DNA of 64,000 nt, from contig NZ_BBZB01000001.1 of the NCBI RefSeq assembly GCF_001269985.1, positions 1,736,001 to 1,800,000 of the forward strand, written 5' to 3'. The notes beneath the pieces were generated by a model. That model did not search any database. It was not told the DNA's origin and saw nothing but the letters and a program-made list of their open reading frames with translations. The stretch comes from Pseudoalteromonas sp. '520P1 No. 423'. Lineage in GTDB: Bacteria > Pseudomonadota > Gammaproteobacteria > Enterobacterales > Alteromonadaceae. Of this stretch, positions 55,813 to 64,000 are shown piece after piece. The translations under genes were made by a program, and so were the position numbers. How positions within the stretch are numbered: position 1 is the first letter of the stretch; each line of letters opens with the position of its first letter.

Positions 55813-56862
55813 TTATTTATTGATGCACTGATAGACAGTAAATTTATTGGATTTACTAAGTGTTTCAAATTGATTGTAGCTTTGCTCAAGAAATGGTTGA
55901 TACTTTAAAAAGCTATTTGCAACAATTGTTAAACTGCCTTTTGCTGATAAGTGCAGCTTTGACTTAATAATAAATTGCTCACTAATGTCATAATCAGTCG
56001 ACAGGCCAGTATGAAATGGCGGATTACTCACGATATGATTGTATTTGCCAGAAACCTGGCTTAATCCATCACTTAATAAACACTTGCCTTCTACATCATT
56101 GGCTGCAAGTGTTAATTCAGTCGCTTTTGTTGCTAGTGCACTGACATCTAAACACGTAAACGAAAGGTTAGCGTTTAAACTACCTAAATAGGCACTAATA
56201 ATGCCTGCACCACAGCCAAAGTCTAATACTTGACCCGATTTTGGTATTGGCATGGTTTCTAGCAGTAATTTAGTTCCAAGATCTAACTCACCATGATTAA
56301 ATACACCAGGTAAGCTCACTATTTTAATCGTGTGATCTTTAATTAAAAGTTCGAAAGTCTTTTGATATTGATTAATATCAAAGTTTTCTTTAAGTTCTAA
56401 TCCATTAAATTGATAAAGAATACAGTGTCTGGCGGAGTCAATTTTATTTGAAAATTTACATAGTGATTTAAGCTGCTTTTCGGATGATTTTACGCCGCCT
56501 TTATTTTCTCCAACGACTAATAAACGGGTTTCATTTGATGAAACAGCACGAATATTATCTATCATCATTAAAGCTTCTGCTTTTGCTTTTGGGTAATAAT
56601 AAATGATTAAATCAAAAGGCTTATTGTTTTTATCAACTTTAGGTAACTCGATACCTAGTTGGATATTACAATTGTTATTGTGTTTTTCTGCGGCTTTAGT
56701 TGCAAAATTACTTGTAAAAGCTGTGAGTGTTTTACATATATTTAAAGCCCCTAACTGCTGTAAAAAACCGTCTTGGGTAAAGTTTATAACTAAAATAGAG
56801 TCAGCTTCAAGTGAGTGCTCATTGCGTAATAATAATTTACTTGGATTAGTTAGCTGACTCAT
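55813..56862 (-). CDS. rsmC: 16S rRNA m2G1207 methyltransferase RsmC
   Basis: A 349-residue two-domain methyltransferase. The N-terminal half lacks catalytic residues and helps RNA binding. The C-terminal half has VLDFGCGAGIISAYLG, LLSDGLSQVSGKYNHIVSNPPFHTGLSTDY (NPPF active site) and KGSLTIVANSFLKYQPFLE, the RsmC/RsmD signature. Length and domain order fit E. coli RsmC (343). The gene follows trmB by 6 bases on the same strand, suggesting one transcript for two RNA methyltransferases. Confidence 0.94.
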   Translation of the reverse strand: MSQLTNPSKLLLRNEHSLEADSILVINFTQDGFLQQLGALNICKTLTAFTSNFATKAAEKHNNNCNIQLGIELPKVDKNNKPFDLIIYYYPKAKAEALMMIDNIRAVSSNETRLLVVGENKGGVKSSEKQLKSLCKFSNKIDSARHCILYQFNGLELKENFDINQYQKTFELLIKDHTIKIVSLPGVFNHGELDLGTKLLLETMPIPKSGQVLDFGCGAGIISAYLGSLNANLSFTCLDVSALATKATELTLAANDVEGKCLLSDGLSQVSGKYNHIVSNPPFHTGLSTDYDISEQFIIKSKLHLSAKGSLTIVANSFLKYQPFLEQSYNQFETLSKSNKFTVYQCINK

Positions 56863-56868
56863 TATAAA

Positions 56869-57594
56869 TTACTCCACTTTCTCAAACATAAGGTCCCATA
56901 CACCGTGACCTAAACGATGACCACGTTTTTCAAACTTAGTTAAAGGTCTAAAGTCTGGGCGAGGCATGTAATCATTATTTTGAGACTGATTTTTGAATTT
57001 ATCTGATAAATTCATTACTTCAAGCATATGTTCTGCGTAATTTTCCCAGTCGGTAGCCATGTGGAATACACCGCCGATCTTTAATTTCTTACGTAAATTT
57101 TCAACAAATTCAGCTTGAACAATACGGCGTTTATGATGACGCTTTTTATGCCAAGGATCAGGGAAGAAAAGTTGTACTCTAGATAATGAATTATCAGCAA
57201 TACAGTCAGCTAATACTTCAATCGCATCATGTTCATATACGCGTAAGTTTGTCACTTGTGCAACATCAGCATCTAATAAACATGCACCTACACCTGGGCG
57301 GTGAACTTCTATACCGATAAAGTTGGTTTGTGGTGCGTTGGCAGCCATTTCTACTAATGACTTACCCATACCAAAACCAATTTCTAATACAACGTCGTTA
57401 TCATTGCCAAAAGTAGCTTTGAAATCTAATGCTCCATCTTCATGCATTAGTCCCATGGTTGGCCAGCTTTTTTCTAGGGCGTTTGCTTGACCATTAGTTA
57501 AACGGCCTTCGCGTTTTACAAAACTACGAATAGTTCTTATATATTTGCCACTTTCTTTTGCTTGCTCTAATCGAGTTTGATCTTTTTCACTCAT
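56869..57594 (-). CDS. trmB: tRNA (guanine-N7-)-methyltransferase TrmB
   Basis: A 241-residue enzyme that makes m7G46 in tRNA. I chose ATG 57594 (MSEKDQTRL); an in-frame TTG at 57606 is the alternative. It has [20 protein letters not shown], the SAM motif [31 protein letters not shown], and the catalytic-region [18 protein letters not shown], all typical of TrmB. The distance to rsmC is six bases. mutY is divergent upstream, the same as in E. coli (trmB-mutY-yggX). Confidence 0.97.
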   Translation of the reverse strand: MSEKDQTRLEQAKESGKYIRTIRSFVKREGRLTNGQANALEKSWPTMGLMHEDGALDFKATFGNDNDVVLEIGFGMGKSLVEMAANAPQTNFIGIEVHRPGVGACLLDADVAQVTNLRVYEHDAIEVLADCIADNSLSRVQLFFPDPWHKKRHHKRRIVQAEFVENLRKKLKIGGVFHMATDWENYAEHMLEVMNLSDKFKNQSQNNDYMPRPDFRPLTKFEKRGHRLGHGVWDLMFEKVE

Positions 57595-57724
57595 TTTTGG
57601 TACCAACCATATCTTCTGCCTAAATTCGGTGGCGTATTATCCCTGTTAGCACCTCTTGGCACAAGTAATCTCTTGACCTTTTTAATATGAGTTATAGACT
57701 GACGGGCATATTTTTGCATGGGGT

Positions 57725-58780
57725 TTGGCTAAGTTGGAATTAACATCGACAAAAAGTAAGTGGTTTTCGTCTCAAGTTGTAGATTGGTATGCTTTACACG
57801 GTAGAAAAACATTACCTTGGCAGATCAATAAAACGCCTTATAAAGTGTGGGTTTCTGAGATCATGTTACAACAAACACAAGTGATCACTGTAATACCTTA
57901 CTTTGAGCGCTTTATGGCAAGGTTTCCTGATGTGGCATCATTAGCGAATGCGACAGAAGATGAAGTATTGCATTTATGGACTGGACTGGGATATTACGCT
58001 AGAGCAAGGAACTTGCAAAAATCGGCAAAAATAATTCATGAGCAATATAAAGGGCATTTTCCAACAGATATAAATGAGGTTATCGCTTTACCTGGTATTG
58101 GAAAATCGACTGCTGGGGCAATTTTATCATTATCATTGCAACAACATCATGCCATTTTAGATGGTAACGTAAAACGTGTATTGGCACGTTTTTTTATGTT
58201 AGATGGCTGGTATGGTAATAAAGCGGTTGAACAAAGGTTATGGCAATATAGCGAAAAACTAACACCAATAAATAATGTGACAGAATTTAATCAAGCTATG
58301 ATGGATTTAGGCTCAAGCCTGTGTTCTCGTTCGAAGTTTGATTGTGAACCTTGTCCATTGAATAGCAAATGTTTAGCGCTTAAAAACGATGTAGTAAAAC
58401 AATATCCAAATCCAAGACCGAAAAAAGTAGTACCTAAACGTCATTGCCATATGCTTATTCTTAAAGTAAAAGATCAGCTTTTATTAGAAAAAAGACCAAG
58501 TGAAGGCATTTGGGGGGGATTACATGCTTTTTTGCAATTTGATGATGAAGGCATGTTGCAAACTTATCTTGCTCAGCAAGGTATAAAATATGAAGCAAAA
58601 TACTTAGATTCATTTGTGCATATATTTACGCACTTTAAGTTAACCATTAACCCATTAGTGATTGAGCTTAACACTCATCCTGATGTGATAAATGATAATC
58701 AAATAATTTGGTATGATTTAAAATCTAAATCTGAAGTAGGTTTAGCTGCACCAACTAAAAAACTAATAGAATTATTTTAG
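57725..58780 (+). CDS. mutY: Adenine DNA glycosylase MutY
   Basis: A 351-residue base-excision enzyme that removes adenine paired with 8-oxoguanine. Catalytic glutamate is in [20 protein letters not shown]; the HhH-GPD region is [21 protein letters not shown], with the catalytic Asp in [14 protein letters not shown]. The [4Fe-4S] cluster ligands are spaced C-x6-C-x2-C-x5-C in [17 protein letters not shown]. The C-terminal NUDIX-like domain ([18 protein letters not shown]) detects 8-oxoG. No ATG is in frame near the start: TTG at 57725 or 57734 must be used, and neither has a clear ribosome site. Confidence 0.95.
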   Translation: MAKLELTSTKSKWFSSQVVDWYALHGRKTLPWQINKTPYKVWVSEIMLQQTQVITVIPYFERFMARFPDVASLANATEDEVLHLWTGLGYYARARNLQKSAKIIHEQYKGHFPTDINEVIALPGIGKSTAGAILSLSLQQHHAILDGNVKRVLARFFMLDGWYGNKAVEQRLWQYSEKLTPINNVTEFNQAMMDLGSSLCSRSKFDCEPCPLNSKCLALKNDVVKQYPNPRPKKVVPKRHCHMLILKVKDQLLLEKRPSEGIWGGLHAFLQFDDEGMLQTYLAQQGIKYEAKYLDSFVHIFTHFKLTINPLVIELNTHPDVINDNQIIWYDLKSKSEVGLAAPTKKLIELF

Positions 58781-58831
58781 TTGAAACATTAAAATAGTAA
58801 TATATTTCGAACTTCCAAGAGAGTTTATACA

Positions 58832-59107
58832 ATGTCACGTACCGTATTTTGTCAAAAATTACAAAAAGATGCTGAAGGTCTTTCTTTTCAACTTTACCCT
58901 GGTGAACTTGGGGTAAAGATTTTTAACAATATTTCAAAAGAAGCTTGGCAGCAGTGGCAACATAAACAAACTATGCTAATTAATGAAAAGCACTTAAATA
59001 TGATGGACAACGAACACCGTCTGTTTTTAGAAGAGCAAATGACAGGCTTTTTATTTGAAAACAAAGAAGTCGAAATTGAAGGTTATAAACCGCAAGAAAA
59101 AAAGTAA
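58832..59107 (+). CDS. yggX: Fe(2+)-trafficking protein YggX
   Basis: A 91-residue protein: [58 protein letters not shown], with the single conserved Cys (C7). It lies 51 bases after mutY, its standard partner. YggX helps protect iron-sulfur clusters from oxidative damage and may pass on iron, including to MutY's own cluster. A GAGAG element precedes the ATG. Confidence 0.96.
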   Translation: MSRTVFCQKLQKDAEGLSFQLYPGELGVKIFNNISKEAWQQWQHKQTMLINEKHLNMMDNEHRLFLEEQMTGFLFENKEVEIEGYKPQEKK

Positions 59108-59130
59108 CGGTGTGACCAAAGTAATCTTAA

Positions 59131-59159
59131 AATAAACCCCTCTTGATATGGGGTTTATT
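59131..59159 (+). terminator. Bidirectional terminator between yggX and the adjacent gene fragment
   Basis: AATAAACCCC (59131-59140) pairs with GGGGTTTATT (59150-59159); TTATT follows on the plus strand and TTTATTTT on the minus strand. Confidence 0.75.
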
Positions 59160-59167
59160 CTCTATGG

Positions 59168-59425
59168 CTAAAATTCATCAAATTCAATAGCAGAGAACTC
59201 ATCTTCTACAGCCATCTTAGAGCGCATAGTGGCTAATCTTGCTCTTACGCCACCCATCATAAGAGAAAATTGAGAGTCTAGCTGTAATTGAGACAAGATA
59301 GGTTCAAGTTCAGCACGCCATACCGTCACCCAGCCAACATCTATCGCTCCTTGAAAGTAATAAAACGATTCATTTTTTTTACCCTGTAATTTGGATCGGT
59401 TTAAGCTACGACCATTTGATTTATC
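59168..59425 (-). pseudogene. 3' fragment of a gene encoding a TPR/CadC-like regulator
   Basis: An open frame of 85 codons without a start, ending TAG at 59168. The peptide (FYYFQGAIDVGWVTVWRAELEPILSQLQLDSQFSLMM..VRARLATMRSKM) is like the C-termini of TPR proteins with a wing-helix or cyclase N-terminus (pattern A..AGW...WRAE.DP.L..L..D.RF..L...V...L). The rest of the gene is missing: the upstream side runs directly into the IS982 remnant and there is no 5' part on the other side. It was probably cut off by insertion of that element. Confidence 0.6.
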
Positions 59426-59439
59426 TCATCATCTGTAAT

Positions 59440-60112
59440 ATTCAATTTAGGCTTTCATATTTTACGAATATTCGTGACTAAAGTGACACCTTTTTCTAGT
59501 AAGTTACTTTCCAGTACTTTACTTATATATCCCTTATCAGCATAGAGTTTATCTGGTAAATCTGATGTCATATCTTCAACTGGTGAGTATCATGTACATT
59601 AGCTGCTGTGATTTTTGCTGCTACAATTTCGCCTAGATGATTTACTATTAAATAGAGTTTAAAACCAAAAAAATACCCCATCGTTCCTTTACCGCGTTTG
59701 GTAATTCCATCAAACGTTTTTTGACGAGGAATTCGTAAATTATGGCATACCTTAATACTTGTAGAGTCAATAAATTCAATACCTGATGGTTTGCCTTTAA
59801 CAGTAGAAAAGTAACTACACAAAGGAACTAAAGCTGTTGGCATTACTTCTAAAAACCGTGTGTAACTGAGTAAATTTGGGAAGTGCTCTTTATAAAAGCG
59901 ATGAATCAACCCGATGTAATAGTTTTTAAAGTCTCTGTAATGTCACATGTGAAATAAAATAATGATAGTCATGACTTCACTTCACTCGTTGTCATTCGAC
60001 CTTTGCGTTGTCGTTTTCGAGTACCATCGGATAGTAATTGTTTCTCCCACTGAGGAATGAAAACTGTACAAAAATCATCGACATCACAAAATATTTCAAC
60101 TAACTTATCCAT
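59440..60112 (-). pseudogene. Decayed IS982-family transposase
   Basis: From ATG 60112 the minus strand reads MDKLVEIFCDVDDFCTVFIPQWEKQLL, the start of an IS982 transposase. A 5-base insertion after TTSEV breaks the frame; an in-frame TGA follows in the next segment. The frame resumes with HRFYKEHFPNLLSYTRFLEVMPTALVPLC...GIEFIDSTSIKVCHNLRIPRQKTFDGITKRGKGTMGYFFGFKLYL, then LYADKGYISKVL in another frame. The C-terminal third is absent. A candidate left-end repeat (AACCTGAACTCGGGAT, near 60192-60207) has no partner at the other side. The element is dead. Confidence 0.88.
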
Positions 60113-60395
60113 ACGCCCACCGTTTGTAATATTTAAATCGTTTCTTGTCGAAAGATCTGATCACAAGGTGGGCTATTAGTTCAATTTTTATCCCGAGTTC
60201 AGGTTATTTACCAAGTTATCTCGCTTTGATCACAGCTTATAGGTGACAACAGTTTAATGGAACAGAGCCAAAAAAATTAATGATTGATTACTTATGTTAA
60301 AAAAGCTTTAATAAAACAAAACTAAAATGGTGTTTTTATACTGCTTAGTTTATTTACTTAGAAATAATAAAGATGGATTTTAAGGAGTTGTATTT
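60113..60395. other. Non-coding gap between the IS982 remnant and the YkvA gene
   Basis: The first 95 bases probably belong to the end of the IS982 element. The remainder is AT-rich and should hold the promoter of the YkvA gene; AAGGAG at 60382-60387 is its ribosome site. Nothing else is recognisable. Confidence 0.5.
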
Positions 60396-60941
60396 ATGTC
60401 TGTAGACATTACATTTAACCTTCAAGACAGTGATTTAGAATATTTTCGCGATGTTATGCGTAAAGCTCAGTCTGGGGTAGGTAATTTAGATGAAAAAGAT
60501 ATCTTAAATAATGTTCGTGCTTTATCGAGAGAAATAAAAACAGATGTACCGGAGTTTGTGTCATCTAGATTAAAGCAGTTAGAAACATTAGTTGCAATGA
60601 TCGAAGATATAGAATGGAACATTCCAGCTGAAGAACGCAAAGATGTAATTAGTGCACTTGCTTACTTTAGTGAGCCAGAAGATTTAATTCCTGACCATAT
60701 TCCCGTATTAGGCTTTTTAGATGACGCAATTATGATTGAGTTAGTTGTTGCTGAACTAAAAGATGATATGGAAGCCTTTGTGGAATTTTGTGAATATCGC
60801 TCTCGTGAAGAGGTTCGTAAAGATCCTGATACCATTACACGTGAAGAGTGGTTAGAATCAAAGCGTAAAGAGTTACACGGTAGAATGCGTTCTCGTCGCA
60901 AGGGTAGAGGCGGTCGAGGATTCTCATTTAGAGTGTTTTAG
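60396..60941 (+). CDS. YkvA-family (DUF1232) protein
   Basis: A 181-residue protein with the YkvA domain at about residues 70-115: DVISALAYFSEPEDLIPDHIPVLGFLDDAIMIELV (the LxPDxIPxLGxLDDA motif). An N-terminal helical region (about 1-65) precedes it and a basic glycine/arginine-rich tail (HGRMRSRRKGRGGRGFSF) follows, which could bind nucleic acid or membranes. Function unknown. AAGGAG lies 8 bases upstream of the ATG. It is a single gene ending in a strong terminator convergent with the hybrid kinase. Confidence 0.85.
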   Translation: MSVDITFNLQDSDLEYFRDVMRKAQSGVGNLDEKDILNNVRALSREIKTDVPEFVSSRLKQLETLVAMIEDIEWNIPAEERKDVISALAYFSEPEDLIPDHIPVLGFLDDAIMIELVVAELKDDMEAFVEFCEYRSREEVRKDPDTITREEWLESKRKELHGRMRSRRKGRGGRGFSFRVF

Positions 60942-60971
60942 TTATTGATTAAGACAAGTATTAAATATTAA

Positions 60972-60996
60972 AAAAGGTGAACTGAGTTCACCTTTT
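60972..60996 (+). terminator. Bidirectional terminator between the YkvA and hybrid-kinase genes
   Basis: AAAAGGTGAACT and AGTTCACCTTTT form a perfect stem around a single central G; T-runs flank both strands. It lies between convergent genes. Confidence 0.9.
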
Positions 60997-61019
60997 CTAA
61001 TATTAAAACTGAATTTTAA

Positions 61020-63725
61020 TTAGTTTAACCTTTGATTTATAAACTCTTTAACTTCAAAATAGTGTTGCTCAAGTTGATCAAATATATGCTCTATTGTATG
61101 GGCATCACATGATTTATTATCTACAATACCTTCTAATTTTTCAGCTGTTTCAGATAGAATATAGGCACCTATACTTTTAGCTGTAGATTTTAATTGGTGT
61201 GCATTGTCCATGATGCTCTCCTGATCTTCAAGTGTGACAGCAAGCTTTAAATCAGTCATTAGCTTTGAGCCGTGTTCTAGAAACATATTTAAAAAATAAG
61301 CATGTTGAGTTGTATCAGGTCCAATATAATCAGCTAAAGCTTGCTCATTTAATGTTGGCGATATTGTTTTTGTAGGCGTTCTAGGCAGCCATTTATTTAA
61401 TGTTGTTTCTAATAAATTAAGCTCGACAGGTTTAGTTATGTAATCATTCATACCTTGAGATAAACATTTATCTCGCTCGTCTTTGAGTGCATTTGCTGTA
61501 ATTGCAATAATAATGCTCTCTTTTTTCATATCGGTTCTACTTGGCCCAAGCTCTCTAATTTTTTTAGCTAAATCGTAACCTGACATTTTTGGCATATGTA
61601 AATCAGTCAATACCAAAGAGTAATTACTAGATTGCCACATTTTCAAGCCTTCTTGACCATCAGAGGCAATTTCAACGCCATAGCCAAGTAAATGTAGCTG
61701 GTCGCATATCACCTGTTGGTTCATCATATTATCTTCAACCAATAAAATGAGTTGGTTGTTTTTTCGCGCCTGCTCTATAGAAGGGTATTGATTGAGAGAT
61801 TTTGCCATTTTGATATTTTTTGCTTGATGTAATCCAGCGGCAATAAATAATGAATTAAAAAAGCTCTCTTTACATAGCGGTGCAGCATTAAGGTAAAATA
61901 TATTTTTAAATGAAAGTTTAGCTTCACTGAGTTCACTTAAAACAATCACTTGTTGATTGTTTTCCTCTAAAGAGCCACTTAGCCTTCTAAGTGCTTGATT
62001 AACTGTTGGCATAGCGTTAATACCATCTAACAACCAAATTAAATTTTTTGTTTTATGCCAAGGTAGCTCATTTTTTAAATCATCTAAATAAATAACTTCA
62101 GCATTTAAGAATTTCAAATAGTTATTGATATATTCACTTTGTTTATTGTTTTGGCTAAAAAGTACAATTTTTTTGCCTTTAAGTCGGCCTTTATCTTTTA
62201 CAACACTGGTTTCATCTATTGAAAATGGCAAAGTAACGATAAACTCACTACCAAAGCCTAAGTCGCTGTTTACTTTTATGTCACCGTACATCAATTCAAT
62301 GAGGCTTTTACAGATAGATAAACCTAATCCGGTACCGCCATATTCACGGGTAATGCTTATTTCAGCTTGATTAAATGGTAAGAATATTTTGGCCAGTTGC
62401 ATTTTATTCATGCCTTTACCATTATCAGAAATTTTAAACTCTACTGTATGGTGATCATCGCTTTTATTGACTAAAGAAACTTGAATGCAAATTAAGCCTT
62501 GTTGTGTATCGGTTGATTTTGTAAATTTAATGGCATTACTGCATAAATTATAAATCACTTGGCGCACTCTAACGATATCGCCTGTTACCGAGTCTGGGAT
62601 ATTAGGGTCAATATAAAGGTCTAATTCTAGGTTGTTTTTATGAGCAACAGATGAAAGCACTTTGGCTACTTCTTCAGTTATTTTAATAATCGAAAAACTT
62701 TTATTTTCTATCTTTAATTTACCCGCTTCAATTTTAGAGAAATCAAGAATATCGTCTAAGATCCCTAATAATGAAAATGCTGAATCACGGATGATGCTGC
62801 TCAATCTATGTTGCGCGCCCGTTAAGTCGGTATGACGTAATAAATCAATGGTTCCTATTACACCATTCATAGGTGTACGGATCTCGTGGCTCATAGTCGC
62901 TAAAAAAGTTGATTTGGATTCATTTGAAAGCTCAGCTGACTTAATCGCCTTTTCTAACGCCTCAGTTCGTGATGCAACTTGAATTTCAAGGTTAGTATGT
63001 AAAGCTTGTAAATCAAGTTCAATTTGAGCATGAGACTCTTCTTGAGTACGTAATTTATTAAGTAGTTGATTAATTAAAATTGAAATTTGTTTTAAACCTA
63101 AACCAATATTTGTAGATACTGAAAGTTTAAAGTCTTGCTTTTGAGTGATTAAACTAATTTCATTTTCAAGTTGCTGTGTACTGTTTTTTATTTTTTTACT
63201 TAAATATTTAGGAAATATAAATAATAGAATAAAAGCAAATAAAATACTCGCAGCAAGCATGATATAAAAAAGCGTACTATCTATTTTTTTATTCACCTTT
63301 TGCACTATAACCAAGCTACCTATGACAGCGTCATTTTTCTTTATAATGTGATGTAAATACATCTGATGATTTTTTTCAATTGTCTGATTTTTTAAAATAC
63401 CTTCAACATTAACTTCAGAAGTTTTACTAATTAACTCAAGAGAATCTGTTTTTGTTTTTTTGTATAAATAGAAATCAAGCTTAGGATTAATCGCGTTAGC
63501 TGAAAATAAAATTTGAATAGCAGTGTTATAACCAAAGCGGGTGAGCGCATCAGCAAGTGGGTTATCGATTTTATTGGCAATACCTTTTAGATGAACTTCA
63601 GAAAAATGACTATTTTCTTTAGGAATTAAATATGTTGTATATGTAGAAGAAAGAACAAAAAGAAATAAAAGAATAAAATATATAAGATGCATCATTTTTT
63701 TTGCTGGAAATGTAGCTGCATTCAT
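61020..63725 (-). CDS. Hybrid sensor histidine kinase (BarA-like layout)
   Basis: A 901-residue membrane kinase. TM helices at about 10-30 and 150-170 enclose a periplasmic sensor. A coiled coil leads to the kinase core: H280 in FLATMSHEIRTPMNGVIGTID, N box QVIYNLCSNAIKF, G1 ISDNGKGM, G2 REYGGTGLGLSICKSLIELM. A receiver-like domain without the acidic pocket (about 520-640) comes next, then a true receiver (LLVEDNMMNQQV, D708 in LVLTDLHMPKMSG, K in YITKPVELNLL) and an HPt domain with H843 (NAHQLKSTAKSIG). Layout resembles BarA, though BarA has HAMP and this one lacks a clear HAMP. No response regulator is adjacent. Confidence 0.92.
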   Translation of the reverse strand: MNAATFPAKKMMHLIYFILLFLFVLSSTYTTYLIPKENSHFSEVHLKGIANKIDNPLADALTRFGYNTAIQILFSANAINPKLDFYLYKKTKTDSLELISKTSEVNVEGILKNQTIEKNHQMYLHHIIKKNDAVIGSLVIVQKVNKKIDSTLFYIMLAASILFAFILLFIFPKYLSKKIKNSTQQLENEISLITQKQDFKLSVSTNIGLGLKQISILINQLLNKLRTQEESHAQIELDLQALHTNLEIQVASRTEALEKAIKSAELSNESKSTFLATMSHEIRTPMNGVIGTIDLLRHTDLTGAQHRLSSIIRDSAFSLLGILDDILDFSKIEAGKLKIENKSFSIIKITEEVAKVLSSVAHKNNLELDLYIDPNIPDSVTGDIVRVRQVIYNLCSNAIKFTKSTDTQQGLICIQVSLVNKSDDHHTVEFKISDNGKGMNKMQLAKIFLPFNQAEISITREYGGTGLGLSICKSLIELMYGDIKVNSDLGFGSEFIVTLPFSIDETSVVKDKGRLKGKKIVLFSQNNKQSEYINNYLKFLNAEVIYLDDLKNELPWHKTKNLIWLLDGINAMPTVNQALRRLSGSLEENNQQVIVLSELSEAKLSFKNIFYLNAAPLCKESFFNSLFIAAGLHQAKNIKMAKSLNQYPSIEQARKNNQLILLVEDNMMNQQVICDQLHLLGYGVEIASDGQEGLKMWQSSNYSLVLTDLHMPKMSGYDLAKKIRELGPSRTDMKKESIIIAITANALKDERDKCLSQGMNDYITKPVELNLLETTLNKWLPRTPTKTISPTLNEQALADYIGPDTTQHAYFLNMFLEHGSKLMTDLKLAVTLEDQESIMDNAHQLKSTAKSIGAYILSETAEKLEGIVDNKSCDAHTIEHIFDQLEQHYFEVKEFINQRLN

Positions 63726-63912
63726 ATCGGAGGCATTCCTTTTTAATGACTAAAGTAAGTTTGTTTATTAGATTGTTAATAGTAGCATCTCATTAGATTA
63801 AAAACGACATTAAGAAAACTGTATAATTTTTTATCAAATTGATGTCTTATTGAGCTTAAAATCAGAACCTTGATTGAAAACTATGCAAACAAAAAATAGA
63901 GTAAAAAAAAAG

Positions 63913-63941
63913 TTGACTTAAACACCTAAAACCAGTTTAAT
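63913..63941 (+). promoter_or_regulatory. tRNA promoter
   Basis: TTGACT (63913-63918), a 17-base spacer and TTTAAT (63936-63941) form a strong sigma-70 promoter ahead of the tRNA. The GC-rich segment just after it (ACGCCGCAC) is typical of stringently controlled stable-RNA promoters. Confidence 0.8.
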
Positions 63942-63981
63942 ACGCCGCACACCAAGACGGATGCAAAGTTTGTCAGGTACT

Positions 63982-64000
63982 GCCTCGATAGCTCAGTCGG
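63982..64000 (+). tRNA. tRNA gene, first 19 bases, possibly tRNA-Phe
   Basis: GCCTCGATAGCTCAGTCGG matches the acceptor and D-arm start of a bacterial tRNA (T8, GCTCAGTCGG D-stem and loop). The closest pattern I know is tRNA-Phe (GCCCGGATAGCTCAGTCGG in E. coli), but the anticodon is beyond the window, so the identity is open. Confidence 0.85.

Noticed and set aside
59568..59909. Intact 113-residue IS982-type protein
   Set aside because: It is only the middle part of a transposase; the upstream and downstream parts are present in other frames, so the gene is broken.

Overview
The window is a gene-dense, AT-rich stretch of a gammaproteobacterial chromosome. The gene set (CmoA/CmoB, SmrB, EpmC, YfcL, ArcA/ArcB, RsmC, MutY-YggX, oadGAB, DUF3334, DUF2999) and the low G+C suggest a marine Alteromonadales bacterium, of the Colwelliaceae or Pseudoalteromonadaceae kind. 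No 16S gene is present, so the genus is an inference. Almost everything is ordinary core chromosome. There is no prophage, CRISPR array or integron, and mobile DNA is limited to small or decayed insertion-sequence remnants.

Layout. 1-576: 5' part of a DUF2235 hydrolase running off the left edge. 705-8012: copper/silver export cluster (Met/His-rich CopL-like protein, DUF411 protein, CusC-, CusB- and CusA-type efflux system). 8037-10648: a formyltransferase with its 3' end repeated in tandem, then two PepSY membrane proteins. 10681-13544 (minus): lysoplasmalogenase-like protein and a secreted subtilisin with PKD and chitin-binding modules. 14239-16040: leucine dehydrogenase and a CAT-like acetyltransferase. 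16231-17943 (minus): cmoB/cmoA. 18114-20156: DUF3334, a MITE-like element and a dead ISAs1-type transposase. 20246-24317: ABM protein, enoyl-CoA hydratase family, YgjP protease, aspS, DUF2999. 24592-29600 (minus): PAS-GGDEF-EAL protein and an M16 protease. 29809-35397: sixA, smrB, prmB, aroC, epmC, an NAD-kinase-like protein and yfcL. 36171-39381: oadGAB, the Na+-pumping oxaloacetate decarboxylase. 39538-48114: small membrane protein, DUF6351 lipoprotein, MepM-type endopeptidase, tyrS, btuF-cobD/cbiB-mtnN, DUF2726. 48375-53404: cyanophycinase-like secreted protein and convergent arcB/arcA. 53548-58780: yfiR with a histidine kinase, rsmC, trmB, mutY. 58832-64000: yggX, a decayed IS982-type element beside a gene fragment, a YkvA protein, a large hybrid kinase and the first 19 bases of a tRNA.

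How the genes work together. The Cus cluster should move Cu(I)/Ag(I) from periplasm to outside. ArcB/ArcA are the redox-responsive two-component pair. oadGAB turns oxaloacetate into pyruvate while pumping sodium, and its promoter carries a perfect PdhR-type operator, suggesting feedback from pyruvate. CmoA supplies the cofactor for CmoB. PrmB and EpmC modify the translation machinery. The mtnN-cobD/cbiB-btuF group combines SAH recycling with corrinoid uptake and salvage.

The observations most worth following are: a YfiR periplasmic partner paired with a CHASE8-like histidine kinase instead of the usual YfiN diguanylate cyclase; a cyanophycinase-like protein whose catalytic motifs have changed; an ArcB with only one of the two classical redox cysteines; a CusB with two C-terminal CusF-like domains, the second without its metal ligands; a 125-bp tandem array made from the end of the formyltransferase gene; and a three-copy interspersed repeat family with conserved ends. 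I found no strong evidence for a wholly new multi-gene system. All assignments come from reading the sequence, without database searches.
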